A stretch of 64,000 bases of DNA from an uncultured Acetatifactor sp. (GCA_947588705.1 CANPYT010000006.1:1-64000); one strand, 5' to 3'; positions 24,647 to 34,739 are shown, counted from the stretch's first letter. The notes: generated by a model from the sequence alone, not told the origin. A program made the numbers and translations.

Positions 24647-25400
24647 AAACCATGTCCTCCCAGCCGGTATTTTTTCGGATCAGGGAAAGGGCGGGCTCGT
24701 CTGCGATCACGGTACAGTCGTTGTGCAATTGCAGGATAGAGGCCGGAACGCCGGGCGTCACCGGCCCGAAGAAGGAGTTCCAGAGAGCGCTGGCCTTGTT
24801 TTCCCCGGAGGCCAGGAGCAGGATCTTTTTTGCCTGCATGATACTGCGGATCCCCATGGTGATGGCGTGGGTAGGAACCTGGTCCGGAGACTGGAAAAAC
24901 CGGGCGTTGCTCCGGCGGGTGGACTCCGTCAGCTCTACCAGATGCGTCTCCTTTTCAAAAGCGGCGCCGGGCTCGTTAAAGCCGATATGCCCGTTCCCGC
25001 CGATTCCCAGGAGCTGTAGGTCGATCCCGCCCAGGCCCCGGATGATCTGATTGTAGCGGGCGCATTCCGCCTGCGGATCCCCGGCGAGCCCGTCCGGAAC
25101 AAAAGTGCATTCCCTGCGGATGTTGATGTGGGAAAAGAAATTCTGATCCATAAAGTACCGGTAGCTCTGTTCCTGGGCGCCGGACAGCCCTAAGTATTCG
25201 TCCAGGTTCACGCTGACAGCCCGGGAGAAATCCACGTCTCCCTTTTGGTGCCAGTCGATGAGTTGACGGTAGGCCCCAAGGGGCGTGGAGCCTGTGGCAA
25301 GGCCCAAGACGGCGGAGGGCTTCATGATTACCTGGGCGGAGATGATGTTTGCGGCTTTCCGGCTTAAGCCGGCGTAATCCTTTGCTGCGATGAGTTTCAT
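24636..25400 (-). CDS. nagB: Glucosamine-6-phosphate deaminase
   Basis: 254 residues. GLATGSTPLGAY, SVNLDEYLGLSG, GIGGNGHIGFNEPG and the lid region are intact. Converts GlcN-6-P to fructose-6-P and ammonia. Its ATG overlaps the stop of the AraC regulator (ATGA) and its end overlaps nagA, making a three-gene operon. Confidence 0.96.
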   Translation of the reverse strand: MKLIAAKDYAGLSRKAANIISAQVIMKPSAVLGLATGSTPLGAYRQLIDWHQKGDVDFSRAVSVNLDEYLGLSGAQEQSYRYFMDQNFFSHINIRRECTFVPDGLAGDPQAECARYNQIIRGLGGIDLQLLGIGGNGHIGFNEPGAAFEKETHLVELTESTRRSNARFFQSPDQVPTHAITMGIRSIMQAKKILLLASGENKASALWNSFFGPVTPGVPASILQLHNDCTVIADEPALSLIRKNTGWEDMVYDN

Positions 25401-26311
25401 AGTCCTGTTTCCTTTCTGTAAATGGTTGAGGCCCCGCTGTTCTTCCGAAAACCGGAAGGAGAGATGTGCAGGAACTTGTTAAATGCCCTGTTAAACTGGG
25501 AAAAGCTGGTAAAGCCGCACTGGAACGCGATCTCCGTGATGGGGGCGGCCGTGGACAGCAGCAGGGTCTGCGCATTTCTCACCCGGGTCATCTGTATGTA
25601 GTCGGTCAGGGTAAATCCCGTCACTTTCTTAAACTGATGAGAGAGGTAAAAGCTGCTGATGTAAAATTTCTTTGCCAGCACATCCAGGGAGAGCTGCTCC
25701 GTGTAATGGCTGTGGATATAGGCGGTAATGCTGTAGATCTTGCTGGTGATGCTGTCAAAATCCGACCGGTTGGAGTAGCTGTTTTTGTCCCGGTAAAAGT
25801 AGATCAGGCTGAGAAATTCGATGAACCTGCCGTTGATGGAAAGCTCGGTCAGCTCGTTGGGGGACTGGGAGAGGTAATAAATATCGTTCAGCTTCTCCAG
25901 GATCTCTTTGCGGTACCTGTCCTCAAAGCGGTAGATGGGGCAGTCTCCGTTGAAGATCTCATACACATGCCGCATACAGTTCTCCAGCTGGGAGATCATG
26001 GGCGGGATGTGGAATTGGATGATCAGACGCTTGCTGGGCGCACCCTCCGGATAAGCGGTCTTGTGCAGCAGCGAGGGCCTGAGCGCCACGATGTCGCAGC
26101 AGCGCAGGTCGTACCAGACGCCGTCGATGATGTGCCCGGCCTTTTCATCCAGAAAGACGCACATCTCATAAAACTGGTGAAAGTGCTGGAACTCCATATT
26201 GATGGAATAATAACGTTCGTCATAATCAAAGAAATAAAAGAGATTTCTGCCGGGCTGGCCGATCTCAATCTTATATTGCTGTTCGTAAATCAAGGTATTG
26301 TCTATCAGCAT
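25397..26311 (-). CDS. AraC-family regulator
   Basis: 304 residues. An N-terminal cupin-like domain (about 30-130; FQHFHQFYEMCVFLDEKAGH) and a C-terminal double HTH (LSLDVLAKKFYISSFYLSHQFKKVTGFTLTDYI...EIAFQCGFTSFSQFNRAFNKF). First gene of the nag operon and divergent from the sugar importer operon, so it probably senses the imported glycan and controls both directions. RBS GGAGGAACCTGT. Confidence 0.92.
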   Translation of the reverse strand: MLIDNTLIYEQQYKIEIGQPGRNLFYFFDYDERYYSINMEFQHFHQFYEMCVFLDEKAGHIIDGVWYDLRCCDIVALRPSLLHKTAYPEGAPSKRLIIQFHIPPMISQLENCMRHVYEIFNGDCPIYRFEDRYRKEILEKLNDIYYLSQSPNELTELSINGRFIEFLSLIYFYRDKNSYSNRSDFDSITSKIYSITAYIHSHYTEQLSLDVLAKKFYISSFYLSHQFKKVTGFTLTDYIQMTRVRNAQTLLLSTAAPITEIAFQCGFTSFSQFNRAFNKFLHISPSGFRKNSGASTIYRKETGL

Positions 26312-26694
26312 ACAGGTTCCTCCGCGGGCCGCCGCTTATTTGCCCCACATTTTTGTCTCACATTTTGCCCTGCATTTTGCGGAGCCAAAGGGATATTTTG
26401 GCTTTGCACTGTAAATATTGCGTAAAATGTGCTCTGTATTTGTGTAAAGTTTACAAAAATAGAGTAGCATATTCGTAAATATTGTGCAAGTCATCAAGAG
26501 ATTTTGTGATGGAAAAGCAAAATACGCAATATTGGACGTGAAAAAAACAAGAAGCGCGTGGAATTTTCCTATAGTACCTGTTACCCTTAAGGCAGGGAAG
26601 GGAATCCCGGTTGATGTACATGAACCTAAGAACCTAAGAAACGGAACCAATGGATGTCCTTTTTGGACATGAGATCAAACTGAAGGAGGTTTTT
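26312..26694. other. Divergent control region between the AraC regulator and importer operon
   Basis: AT-rich. Contains the palindrome GTAAAGTTTAC (26443-26453), and TGTAAATATTGCG and CGTAAATATTGTG as a spaced direct repeat, possible AraC-family half-sites. No clear -35/-10 pair could be fixed. A strong SD (AAGGAGG) precedes the importer gene. Confidence 0.45.
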
Positions 26695-28737
26695 ATGAAG
26701 AAGAAAGCAAGTACAAGCAAAAAGCTTGCGGCAGTCCTGTTGACGGCGACGATGTGTATGTCCGCGCTGGCAGGCTGCGGCGGCACTCCAAAGGACGCTT
26801 CCGCCGGCGGGAACGCTGCGGAGGGTACTGAGAGCACCGGCGCAGGATCCGCCCAGGGTACGGATACCGCGGAAGGGTCGTCTTCCGCCGAAACCCAGGC
26901 AGGGGGGGCATCGGACTACAGCGAAGCGCCTATGCTGGCGGAGCTGGTGAGCGCGGGCTCGCTTCCCGCCGTGGAGGAGAGGATCCCTTCCGCGGAGGGC
27001 GTGATGGTGGAGAACGTAGAACAGGTCGGGAGCTACGGCGATGAAAATATCAAGATGGTGCTGACCGACGCCGGATGGGGAACCGGAAAGCCCATCGAGC
27101 AGGGCCTCTTCCGCTTTAACAGCGAGGGCGAGGTGGAGCCCAATGTGGCGAAGGGCTATGATGTCAACGACGACGCCACCGAGTACACCATCCATTTGAG
27201 GGAAGGCATGAAGTGGTCTGACGGCGTGGACTTTACTGCGGAAGATTGTGTCTTTTTCTATGACCACATGTGTGTGCCTGAGACCTTTGGCAAGTCTCTC
27301 TGGGATTGCTTTAAGGCATCTGACGGAAGCACTGCCACCTTTACAAAGGTAGACGATTATACCTTTACCGTTTCCTTTGATGTTCCGAAGCCCAATTTCA
27401 TCAATGAGCTGTGTATCAACGCAAAGTGGTGCTTCGCCCCCAAACATTACCATGAGACCATCCTTCCCGAGTTCATCGGCGAGGAGGCGGCTCAGGCAAA
27501 GGCTGAGGAGATGGGCTTCGCGGATGTGGCGACCATGGGCAAGGAGACCGGTTATTATTACTGGAATGTGCCCGGCGTACCTACCCTGAATCCCTGGGTC
27601 CTTTCCACGGAGCCCGGCAAGAGCGACGTGGAGGGAGACTACTTTGAGTTTGTCCGCAACCCTTATTATTGGAAGGTTGACCAGAACGGCCAGCAGCTTC
27701 CCTATGTCGATAAGATCGAATACACCAAGATCTCCGATGCCAGCCAGGTGCTGATCAAGACGCTGGCAGGGGAAGTTACGATTGCGGACGCCGGATGGAA
27801 CGACATTGAGACGCTGACGGAGAACGCGGACAGCGTCGGGTACCACATCGTACAGTGGCCCAGCAGCTCCTGGGGCCATGCGGCTTCTCAGCTGGAACTG
27901 AACCAGACCGCCCCCGACGAGGACTACAGGGCGCTGTTCCAGACCAGGGAATTCCGTCAGGCGCTGTCTATCGCTGTTGACCGCGATGAGTTCGCAAAGC
28001 TGATCTCCGACGGATGGCAGGCCGGACGTCAGGCATCCCCGGCGGAGGGCGCCCTTGGCTACAGCGAGGAGTGGGCGACCAAGTGGACGGAATATGACCC
28101 TGACGGCGCAAAGGCGCTTCTGGAGGGCCTGGGAATGGTAATGGGAAGCGATGGCTACTACGATCTGGCGGACGGCAAGGATTTTGTGCTGAATATCCTG
28201 AGCTATTCCGATTCCGGCGCGGACGACACCTATCAGGTGCTGAGCAATTACTGGAATGCCATCGGCATTAAGTCTACCTATAAGACCATGGATAAGGATA
28301 CCCTGAACAACAATATCGTCTCCAACGAATATGACGCGGTGCTGAGCCCTGTAGCGCCGGCGGAGACGGTAAGCCTGGGATTAAGGCCCGATACCCTGGT
28401 GCCCGTGAGGAATTACGCGGAGTGGTACGGCGAGGTCGGCACCTGGTACGCCAGCGGCGGAACAGAGGGGATCGCGCCTGAGGGCGATCTGCTGGAGCTC
28501 TGCAATCTGTATGACCAGCTGAAGGTTGCCGTAGGGGAGGAAGAGCGTTCCGAGATCATCGATAAGATGTACCAGCTCCATGAGGACAACATCTGGGTCA
28601 TCGGTTACATGGAGTCCGCGGCGATCCTGTTTTCCGTGGATAATGACTTTGTGAACTTCCCCGAGACAGAAATGTTCAGCGATGAATACCGCGGGCTTGG
28701 CATCGCGCACATCGACTGCTGCTTCTTTAAAAAGTAA
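26695..28737 (+). CDS. Lipoprotein substrate-binding protein, family 5 (Opp type)
   Basis: 680 residues. Signal and lipobox (MSALAGCGG), a Gly/Ser/Thr-rich linker to about 75, then an SBP_bac_5 domain (LREGMKWSDGVDFTAEDCVFFYD; REFRQALSIAVDRDEF). ATG 26695 follows AAGGAGG by 8 bases. Longer than usual (about 550). Family 5 proteins bind peptides or, in glycan loci such as this one, oligosaccharides; position next to nagAB, GH88/105 and GH38 suggests a glycan ligand. Confidence 0.92.
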   Translation: MKKKASTSKKLAAVLLTATMCMSALAGCGGTPKDASAGGNAAEGTESTGAGSAQGTDTAEGSSSAETQAGGASDYSEAPMLAELVSAGSLPAVEERIPSAEGVMVENVEQVGSYGDENIKMVLTDAGWGTGKPIEQGLFRFNSEGEVEPNVAKGYDVNDDATEYTIHLREGMKWSDGVDFTAEDCVFFYDHMCVPETFGKSLWDCFKASDGSTATFTKVDDYTFTVSFDVPKPNFINELCINAKWCFAPKHYHETILPEFIGEEAAQAKAEEMGFADVATMGKETGYYYWNVPGVPTLNPWVLSTEPGKSDVEGDYFEFVRNPYYWKVDQNGQQLPYVDKIEYTKISDASQVLIKTLAGEVTIADAGWNDIETLTENADSVGYHIVQWPSSSWGHAASQLELNQTAPDEDYRALFQTREFRQALSIAVDRDEFAKLISDGWQAGRQASPAEGALGYSEEWATKWTEYDPDGAKALLEGLGMVMGSDGYYDLADGKDFVLNILSYSDSGADDTYQVLSNYWNAIGIKSTYKTMDKDTLNNNIVSNEYDAVLSPVAPAETVSLGLRPDTLVPVRNYAEWYGEVGTWYASGGTEGIAPEGDLLELCNLYDQLKVAVGEEERSEIIDKMYQLHEDNIWVIGYMESAAILFSVDNDFVNFPETEMFSDEYRGLGIAHIDCCFFKK

Positions 28738-28771
28738 AACATAACATATCGGCCCGAAAAACAGGCGTTGA

Positions 28772-28819
28772 GAGAAAGGCAGATCTCCTTTTCACCTGGA
28801 AAGGAAATCTGCCTTTCTC
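28772..28819 (+). promoter_or_regulatory. Intra-operon stem-loop after the binding-protein gene
   Basis: Perfect 13-bp inverted repeat GAGAAAGGCAGAT / ATCTGCCTTTCTC with a 22-base loop. No T-run follows. Such hairpins stabilise the upstream mRNA so that more binding protein than permease is made. Confidence 0.7.
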
Positions 28820-28849
28820 ATAAAAAGCATAGAAAGGTGAGTTTGAATT

Positions 28850-29848
28850 ATGTGGAAATATGTCGGAAAAAGGATCTTAATGTTCATTCCCACCATCCTC
28901 ATCATCTCTTTTGTGGTCTTTTTTATCATGCAGCTTCCGAAAGGCGATTATGTGAGCAGCTATATCGCCAGGATGCAGGCGGAGGGCGAGGTATTTACGC
29001 AGGAGGACATCGCCGCCCTGCGGGCGCAGTACGGTTTGGACAAAAACTGGGTGATGCGCTATTTCGACTGGGTATTCAAAATCATCACCAAGGGTGATTT
29101 CGGATATTCCTTTGCTTACGGAAGGCCCGTATGGAGTGTGATCATGGATCGGCTGGGGATCACCATCGCCGTGTCGCTGACGATCATGGCGTTTACCTAC
29201 CTGGTGTCCATACCGATCGGCATCTACAGCGCCCTGCATCAGTATTCGCCGGGGGATTATATTTTTACCGCCATCGGCTTTTTGGGAATGGCCACGCCAA
29301 ATTTCCTGCTGGCGATCATCCTGATGTATCTGTCGTTTACCTGGACGGGGGATCCCCTTTTGGGCCTGTTCTCCAATGAAATGCTCCAGGAGGGGATCCA
29401 TCTATACAACTTTGGGGAGTTCCTTCAGAGGATGATCATTCCCACGATCGTCATTGGCACGGCGGGTACCTGCGGGGTCATCCGTACTGTCCGGGCACAG
29501 ATGCTGGATGAGCTGTCCAGGCAGTATGCCCTGACGGCCCGGGCAAAGGGCGTGTCGGAGGCAACTATCGTCTATAAATATTGCCTCCGGGCGGCGCTGA
29601 ACCCGGTCGCAAGCGGACTGGCCGGGTCTCTTTCCAGTATTTTCTCCGGTTCTACTATTTCGGCGATCGTGATGAACCTGTCTATCCAGGGCCCTGTGCT
29701 CTATGAGGCGCTGAAGACGCAGGATACCTATCTTGCGGGCACCATTCTGATGACTCAGGCAGTGCTGGTGGTCATCGGTACGCTGCTGTCGGATATCCTG
29801 CTGGCATGGCTGGATCCCAGGATCCGTTTTGAGAGGAAGAGGAGTTAA
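28850..29848 (+). CDS. ABC importer permease, OppB/DppB type
   Basis: 332 residues, six transmembrane segments. N-terminus KYVGKRILMFIPTILIISFVVFF, a periplasmic-side loop with LRAQYGLDKNWVMRYFDW, and the EAA-type cytoplasmic loop (LDELSRQYALTARAKGVSE). Forms the channel with the next gene product. RBS AAAGGTGAG. Confidence 0.93.
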   Translation: MWKYVGKRILMFIPTILIISFVVFFIMQLPKGDYVSSYIARMQAEGEVFTQEDIAALRAQYGLDKNWVMRYFDWVFKIITKGDFGYSFAYGRPVWSVIMDRLGITIAVSLTIMAFTYLVSIPIGIYSALHQYSPGDYIFTAIGFLGMATPNFLLAIILMYLSFTWTGDPLLGLFSNEMLQEGIHLYNFGEFLQRMIIPTIVIGTAGTCGVIRTVRAQMLDELSRQYALTARAKGVSEATIVYKYCLRAALNPVASGLAGSLSSIFSGSTISAIVMNLSIQGPVLYEALKTQDTYLAGTILMTQAVLVVIGTLLSDILLAWLDPRIRFERKRS

Positions 29849-29851
29849 CTC

Positions 29852-30979
29852 ATGAGTTTATGGAAAAAGAAAAAGAAATCGGACGAGGACTATTATCTTG
29901 CCTCCCAATGGACCCTCATGGGACGCAAACTCATGCACCATAAGCTGGCGAAGTTCAGCATCGTTCTGCTGGCGGTCCTCTATGTCCTGGCGCTGTTTGC
30001 CCCTTTTGTCGCGCCTTACGGGCTGAACGATTATGACAGCAATTATAAAAACAGCGCGCCCACCAAGATCCATTGGGTGGACGAAAACGGAAAATTTACA
30101 GGCCCTTACGTCTATAAGATGACCTATGTCAACAACCGGGAGACTTTTAAGCGGGAGTGGGCGGAGGACACCAGTGAAAAATTCTTTTTGAGATTCTTTG
30201 CAAAGGGAAGGGAATATAAGCTCTTTGGGTTCCTCCCCTGCAGCAGGCATCTCTTTGAGGTGGAGGGAGAAAACGGCGGGACCGGCGCAAAGATCCTGCT
30301 GTTGGGCGCGGATAACCTGGGGAACGACCTGTTTTCCCGTATTTTGTACGGCAGCCAGATCTCCCTGACGATCCCCTTTGCGGGAACCCTGATCAGCTTT
30401 GTGCTGGGCATCGTCCTTGGCGGTATCTCCGGCTACTTTGGCGGCGCCGTGGATACGGCGATCCAGAGGATCATTGAGGTGCTGACGGCGCTTCCCACCA
30501 TCCCCCTCTGGATGGCGCTTTCCGCGGCGATCCCCGCGGATGTGCCGGTGCCCGCCATGTACCTGAGCATTACGGTGATCATTTCTTTTATCTCCTGGAC
30601 GGGGCTTGCCCGGACGGTCCGCGGCAAATTCATTTCCCTGCGGAATGAGGAATTTGTGATGGCCGCCCAGGTCGCGGGCGTCAGCCCCTTCCGGATCATG
30701 ACAAAGCACCTGGTACCGGGCTTTATGAGCTACCTGATCGTCAATCTGACGCTGGGTATCCCCAGCATGATCATCGGTGAGACTTCCATGAGCTTTTTGG
30801 GCCTGGGTATGCGGGCGCCCGCTACCAGCTGGGGCGTACTGCTGCAGGAGGCGCAGGATATCACCAGTATCGCACAGTACCCCTGGAGGCTGATCCCGCT
30901 GATCGCGGTGATCATCACCGTCCTGGCCTTCAACTTTCTGGGAGACGGGCTCAGGGACGCGGCGGACCCTTACAAGTAA
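29852..30979 (+). CDS. ABC importer permease, OppC/DppC type
   Basis: 375 residues. N-terminal cytoplasmic segment, first membrane helix LAKFSIVLLAVLYVLALFAPF, then an enlarged extracytoplasmic loop of about 110 residues before the remaining five helices. EAA loop at SLRNEEFVMAAQVAGVSPFR. The large loop is found in a subset of OppC proteins that work with long binding proteins. RBS GAGGAG. Confidence 0.92.
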   Translation: MSLWKKKKKSDEDYYLASQWTLMGRKLMHHKLAKFSIVLLAVLYVLALFAPFVAPYGLNDYDSNYKNSAPTKIHWVDENGKFTGPYVYKMTYVNNRETFKREWAEDTSEKFFLRFFAKGREYKLFGFLPCSRHLFEVEGENGGTGAKILLLGADNLGNDLFSRILYGSQISLTIPFAGTLISFVLGIVLGGISGYFGGAVDTAIQRIIEVLTALPTIPLWMALSAAIPADVPVPAMYLSITVIISFISWTGLARTVRGKFISLRNEEFVMAAQVAGVSPFRIMTKHLVPGFMSYLIVNLTLGIPSMIIGETSMSFLGLGMRAPATSWGVLLQEAQDITSIAQYPWRLIPLIAVIITVLAFNFLGDGLRDAADPYK

Positions 30980-31000
30980 GCGGCAGGATAGGAGATCGAT

Positions 31001-32077
31001 ATGGAAGAAAAAAAGATAGAGAACGACGGAAAGGATATTGTGCTGGACGTCAGGGACCTGCGGATCAACATTGAGATGGACGAGGGAACGCTCACCGCTG
31101 TGCGGGGCGTGAACTTCAGCATCAAAAAGGGGGAGACCCTGGGCCTTGTGGGGGAATCCGGCTGCGGGAAAAGCCTGACCAGCAAAGCCATCCTTGGAAT
31201 CAATGAAAAAAAGTGTAAGACCACGGGCCAGATCGTTTTTGACACCGACGGGCGGGGAATGGTGGATCTTTTGAGCCTGAGCCCCAAGGGGAAGGAGATC
31301 CGCCAGGTCCGGGGCAAACAGATCTCCATGGTGTTCCAGGAGCCCATGGTGGCGTTTTCCCCGCTCTACACCATCGGAAACCAGATCAACGAGTGCACCC
31401 GCCTCCATATTACGAAGGACAGGAAAAAGTCCAGGGAGATCTCCCTGGAAATGATGAAAAAGGTGGGGATCGCCAACGCGGAGAAGCGCTATGACCAGTA
31501 TCCCCACGAGTTTTCCGGCGGTATGCTGCAACGTGCGCTGATCGCCATGGCGCTGGTGTGCAACCCAAAGCTGCTGATCGCGGATGAGCCGACCACGGCC
31601 CTGGATGTGACGATCCAGGCCCAGATCCTGGAGCTGATGAAGGAGCTGCAGAAGGATCTGAATATGGCGATCCTTTTTATCACGCATGACCTGGGCACGG
31701 TGGCGGCTATGTGTGACCGGGTGGCGGTAATGTATCTGGGAAAGATCGTGGAGATCGCGCCGGTAAAGGACATTTACGCGGCTCCCGCCCACCCCTATAC
31801 CCAGGGGCTTATCGGCTCGGTACATAAGATCGGCACCAAAAAGGAGGAGCGGCTGTTCTCCATTGAGGGCACGGTGCCGCTGGCGCTGAATCTTCCGCCC
31901 GGATGCGGGTTTTATGAGAGGTGCGGCAAGCGGATCGAGGGCGTTTGTAATGTGAAGGAGCCGGAGCTTACGGAGCTGAGCGACGGCCATGCGGTGGCAT
32001 GCCATCTCTGCGGCGGCTGCCAGGGCTGCGCTTTCGGCGCAAACAGCGGAGAGGAGGCGAAAAAGGATGCCGAATAA
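31001..32077 (+). CDS. ABC importer ATPase, OppD type
   Basis: 358 residues. Walker A GESGCGKS, signature FSGGMLQRALIAMAL, Walker B LLIADEPTTALD, switch ITHDLGTV. The C-terminal oligopeptide-transporter extension has the Cys-rich GCGFYERCGKR...CNVKEPEL, expected to bind an iron-sulphur cluster in this family. Overlaps the next gene by 11 bases. Confidence 0.93.
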   Translation: MEEKKIENDGKDIVLDVRDLRINIEMDEGTLTAVRGVNFSIKKGETLGLVGESGCGKSLTSKAILGINEKKCKTTGQIVFDTDGRGMVDLLSLSPKGKEIRQVRGKQISMVFQEPMVAFSPLYTIGNQINECTRLHITKDRKKSREISLEMMKKVGIANAEKRYDQYPHEFSGGMLQRALIAMALVCNPKLLIADEPTTALDVTIQAQILELMKELQKDLNMAILFITHDLGTVAAMCDRVAVMYLGKIVEIAPVKDIYAAPAHPYTQGLIGSVHKIGTKKEERLFSIEGTVPLALNLPPGCGFYERCGKRIEGVCNVKEPELTELSDGHAVACHLCGGCQGCAFGANSGEEAKKDAE

Positions 32078-33107
32078 CAAAAGATCCATATTGGAGATCA
32101 ACCATCTGACCAAGGACTTTCCTTCCAAAAAGGTTTGTGTCCACGCCGTCTCCGATGTGAGTTTCCAGATAAACGAGGGAGAGACCGTCGGTATTGTAGG
32201 GGAGTCCGGCTGCGGCAAGACCACTATGGGACGATGCGTGGTGCGGGCCATCCCCGCCACTTCGGGGGAGGTCATCTATTATCCCGAAAAGGGGGAGCCC
32301 GTGGACTTCCTGACCATCGACAAAAACCGTATGAAGGAGCTGCGGAAGGATATCCAGATGATCTTCCAGAATCCCTATTCCTCCCTGGATCCCAGGATGA
32401 CGGTCCTGGATATCATCAAGGAACCGCTCACGGCCAATTTCCCCGGCATGAGCAAGGCGGAAATGGAAGAGAAGGTAATGGATATTGCGGGGAAGGTGGG
32501 GCTGAATGTCAGTTATCTGAAGCGCTACCCCCACGCGTTTTCCGGCGGCCAGAGACAGCGTATCGGGATTGCCCGGGCGCTGGTGTTAAAGCCCAGGGTC
32601 ATCGTGTGCGATGAGGCGGTCTCCGCCCTTGACGTGTCCATCCAGGCCCAGGTGATCAATCTGTTAAAGGATCTGCAGCGGGAAATGAACCTGACTTATA
32701 TTTTTATTTCCCATGACCTGTCGGTAGTGGAACATATATCCGATAAAGTAGGTGTCATGTATCTGGGGAGGATGGTGGAGTATGCCGAGACGGAAGCTCT
32801 GTTTTCCCGGCCCAGACATCCCTACACGGAAGCCCTGATGTCGGCCGTCCCGGTGGCGGATCCCGATGTGAAGATGGATCGGATCCCTCTGATGGGGGAG
32901 ATCCCGAATCCCGCCAACCCTCCAAGCGGCTGCTATTTTCATACCAGGTGCCGCTGCTGCCAGCAGAAATGTAAGGAAGTGATGCCGGAGTACCGGGAAG
33001 TGGAGCCCGGGCATTTTGTGGCATGTCATTACGCGGAGGAGTGGGAGCTGAGAGGCTTTCATTATGAGGAAGAAGTGCAGGGGGAACAGAAAAACAGACA
33101 GGGGTAG
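32067..33107 (+). CDS. ABC importer ATPase, OppF type
   Basis: 346 residues from ATG 32067 (GGAGGCG upstream). Walker A GESGCGKTT, QMIFQNPYSSLDPRM, signature FSGGQRQRIGIARAL, Walker B VIVCDEAVSALDVS, and the C-terminal PPSGCYFHTRCRCCQQKC. Partner of the preceding ATPase. The longer frame from 31989 lies inside the previous gene and is not used. Confidence 0.93.
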   Translation: MPNNKRSILEINHLTKDFPSKKVCVHAVSDVSFQINEGETVGIVGESGCGKTTMGRCVVRAIPATSGEVIYYPEKGEPVDFLTIDKNRMKELRKDIQMIFQNPYSSLDPRMTVLDIIKEPLTANFPGMSKAEMEEKVMDIAGKVGLNVSYLKRYPHAFSGGQRQRIGIARALVLKPRVIVCDEAVSALDVSIQAQVINLLKDLQREMNLTYIFISHDLSVVEHISDKVGVMYLGRMVEYAETEALFSRPRHPYTEALMSAVPVADPDVKMDRIPLMGEIPNPANPPSGCYFHTRCRCCQQKCKEVMPEYREVEPGHFVACHYAEEWELRGFHYEEEVQGEQKNRQG

Positions 33108-33116
33108 AGAGAAAGC

Positions 33117-34739
33117 ATGAGTAAGAACCTGATTATTTTTACGGACAGCGGAGACACCATTATCGATGAGGGAAGCCAGGTTTACGACGAAAACGGCATT
33201 GTCGCCAGGGCGGACTTCATTCCCCAGGCGGGGGAGGTGCTCCGGGCCCTCCATGAGGAGGGATACCGTATCGCGCTGGTAGCCGACGGGGAATGGGAAT
33301 CCTTCCAGAACGTCTACCGGGAAAACGGGATGGGAGACTGCTTTGAGCAGTGGATCGTGTCCGAGGTGGTAGGGGAACAGAAGCCCGCAAGGAGCATGTT
33401 TGAGACGGCTATGGAAAAAATGCGCCTGACGGAGCAGGACAAATCCCGGATCGTCATGGTGGGAAACAACCTGAAAAAGGATGTGGCCGGCGCGAACCGG
33501 TTTGGGATCACTTCCATCTGGCTGGACTGGTCCCCCCGATATTTCCACAGTGTGGAGGAGCCGGACTGGCAGCCGGATTACACGGTGAAATCGCCCGGGG
33601 AACTGAAACGGCTGATCGATGCGCTGGAGACGAAGGCTGAGGACCGCCGGAGGCTCCTGGAGGAAGTGGACGGCAAGCTGGAAAAGGCCATGGAGGCGTT
33701 TACGCCTATCCTATATGAGACGGACGACGCTTTCCTGAAAAATATGGAGAGTCACAACCTGGCTGGGGATGACGTTTCCAAATACCGATATTGGGAGTGG
33801 CCCCAGGGCGTGGGGCTTTACGGCCTATGGAAGCTGTTTTGCTACCAGAAGAAGGACAGTTACCTGGAAACGCTGAAAAAATATTATGACCGGCAGATCG
33901 AGATCGGATTTCCATCCCTGAACGTGAACACCGCCGCGCCCTACCTGGCCATGTCCTTCCTGGCGGAATACACCGGGGAGGAAAAATACATGGAGCCCTG
34001 TGTCCAGGCTGCCCGCAGGATCATGGAGAGCTTCCCAAGGACGCAGGAGGGCGGCTTCCAGCATATCACTTCGGATTCCGTCAATTTCCAGGAGCTTTGG
34101 GACGATACCCTCTATATGACCGTGCTGTTTCTGGCAAACATGGGGCGGATCCTGAAGGATGAGGCCATGGCGCAGGAGGCCCAGTACCAGTTCCTGCTTC
34201 ACGAAAAGTACCTCAGCGACAAGGTCAGCGGCCTATGGTACCACGGCTGGACCTTTCTGGAAAAGCATAATTTCGCGGGGGCGTTCTGGGGCCGGGGAAA
34301 CTGCTGGATCACCATGGCTATTCCGGAATTTCTCTCCATAAGCGACTGCGGCGGGCCGGTGAGGAAGTATCTGACCGCCGCGCTGAACAGGCAGATAGAG
34401 AGCCTGAAAAAATACCAGTCCGAAAACGGGATGTGGCACACGCTGGTGGACGATGAGAGCTCCTACCTGGAGGCCAGCGCCACATGCGGCTTCGCGTATG
34501 GCATTTTGAAGGCGGTGAAGGACGGCCTGACGGATCCCTCTTACCTGGAGGTGGCGGAGAAGGCGCTGCGCCCGGTCATGGACTGCATCTCCCCGGAGGG
34601 AGTGGTAAAGCAGGTTTCCTACGGTACGCCAATGGGGCGTACCAGCAAAGATTTTTACAAAGAGATCGCGCTGAAGCCCATGCCTTATGGGCAGGCGCTG
34701 GCTATGCTGTTCCTGATGGAATACAGGAGCATGGCGTAA
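33117..34739 (+). CDS. HAD-like hydrolase fused to GH88/GH105 unsaturated uronyl hydrolase
   Basis: 540 residues. Residues 1-165 resemble a HAD hydrolase (FTDSGDTIIDEG as a modified DxDxT/V motif I; KPARSMFETAMEKM; VMVGNNLKKDVAGANRFG as motif IV). Residues 190-540 form an alpha/alpha barrel: YWEWPQGVGLYGLWKLF, WDDTLYMTVLFLA (likely catalytic Asp about 329-330), WGRGNCWITMAIPE, all seen in GH105/GH88. The HAD nucleophile appears as D-S-G, so phosphatase activity is uncertain. Role inferred: removes unsaturated uronic acids left by a lyase from imported oligosaccharides; no signal peptide. Confidence 0.8.
   Translation: MSKNLIIFTDSGDTIIDEGSQVYDENGIVARADFIPQAGEVLRALHEEGYRIALVADGEWESFQNVYRENGMGDCFEQWIVSEVVGEQKPARSMFETAMEKMRLTEQDKSRIVMVGNNLKKDVAGANRFGITSIWLDWSPRYFHSVEEPDWQPDYTVKSPGELKRLIDALETKAEDRRRLLEEVDGKLEKAMEAFTPILYETDDAFLKNMESHNLAGDDVSKYRYWEWPQGVGLYGLWKLFCYQKKDSYLETLKKYYDRQIEIGFPSLNVNTAAPYLAMSFLAEYTGEEKYMEPCVQAARRIMESFPRTQEGGFQHITSDSVNFQELWDDTLYMTVLFLANMGRILKDEAMAQEAQYQFLLHEKYLSDKVSGLWYHGWTFLEKHNFAGAFWGRGNCWITMAIPEFLSISDCGGPVRKYLTAALNRQIESLKKYQSENGMWHTLVDDESSYLEASATCGFAYGILKAVKDGLTDPSYLEVAEKALRPVMDCISPEGVVKQVSYGTPMGRTSKDFYKEIALKPMPYGQALAMLFLMEYRSMA

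Noticed and set aside
29858-32275. Minus-strand 805-codon open frame
   Set aside because: It lies opposite the two Opp genes with intact family motifs; its own translation is Arg/His/Gln-rich without any domain. A GC-bias shadow.
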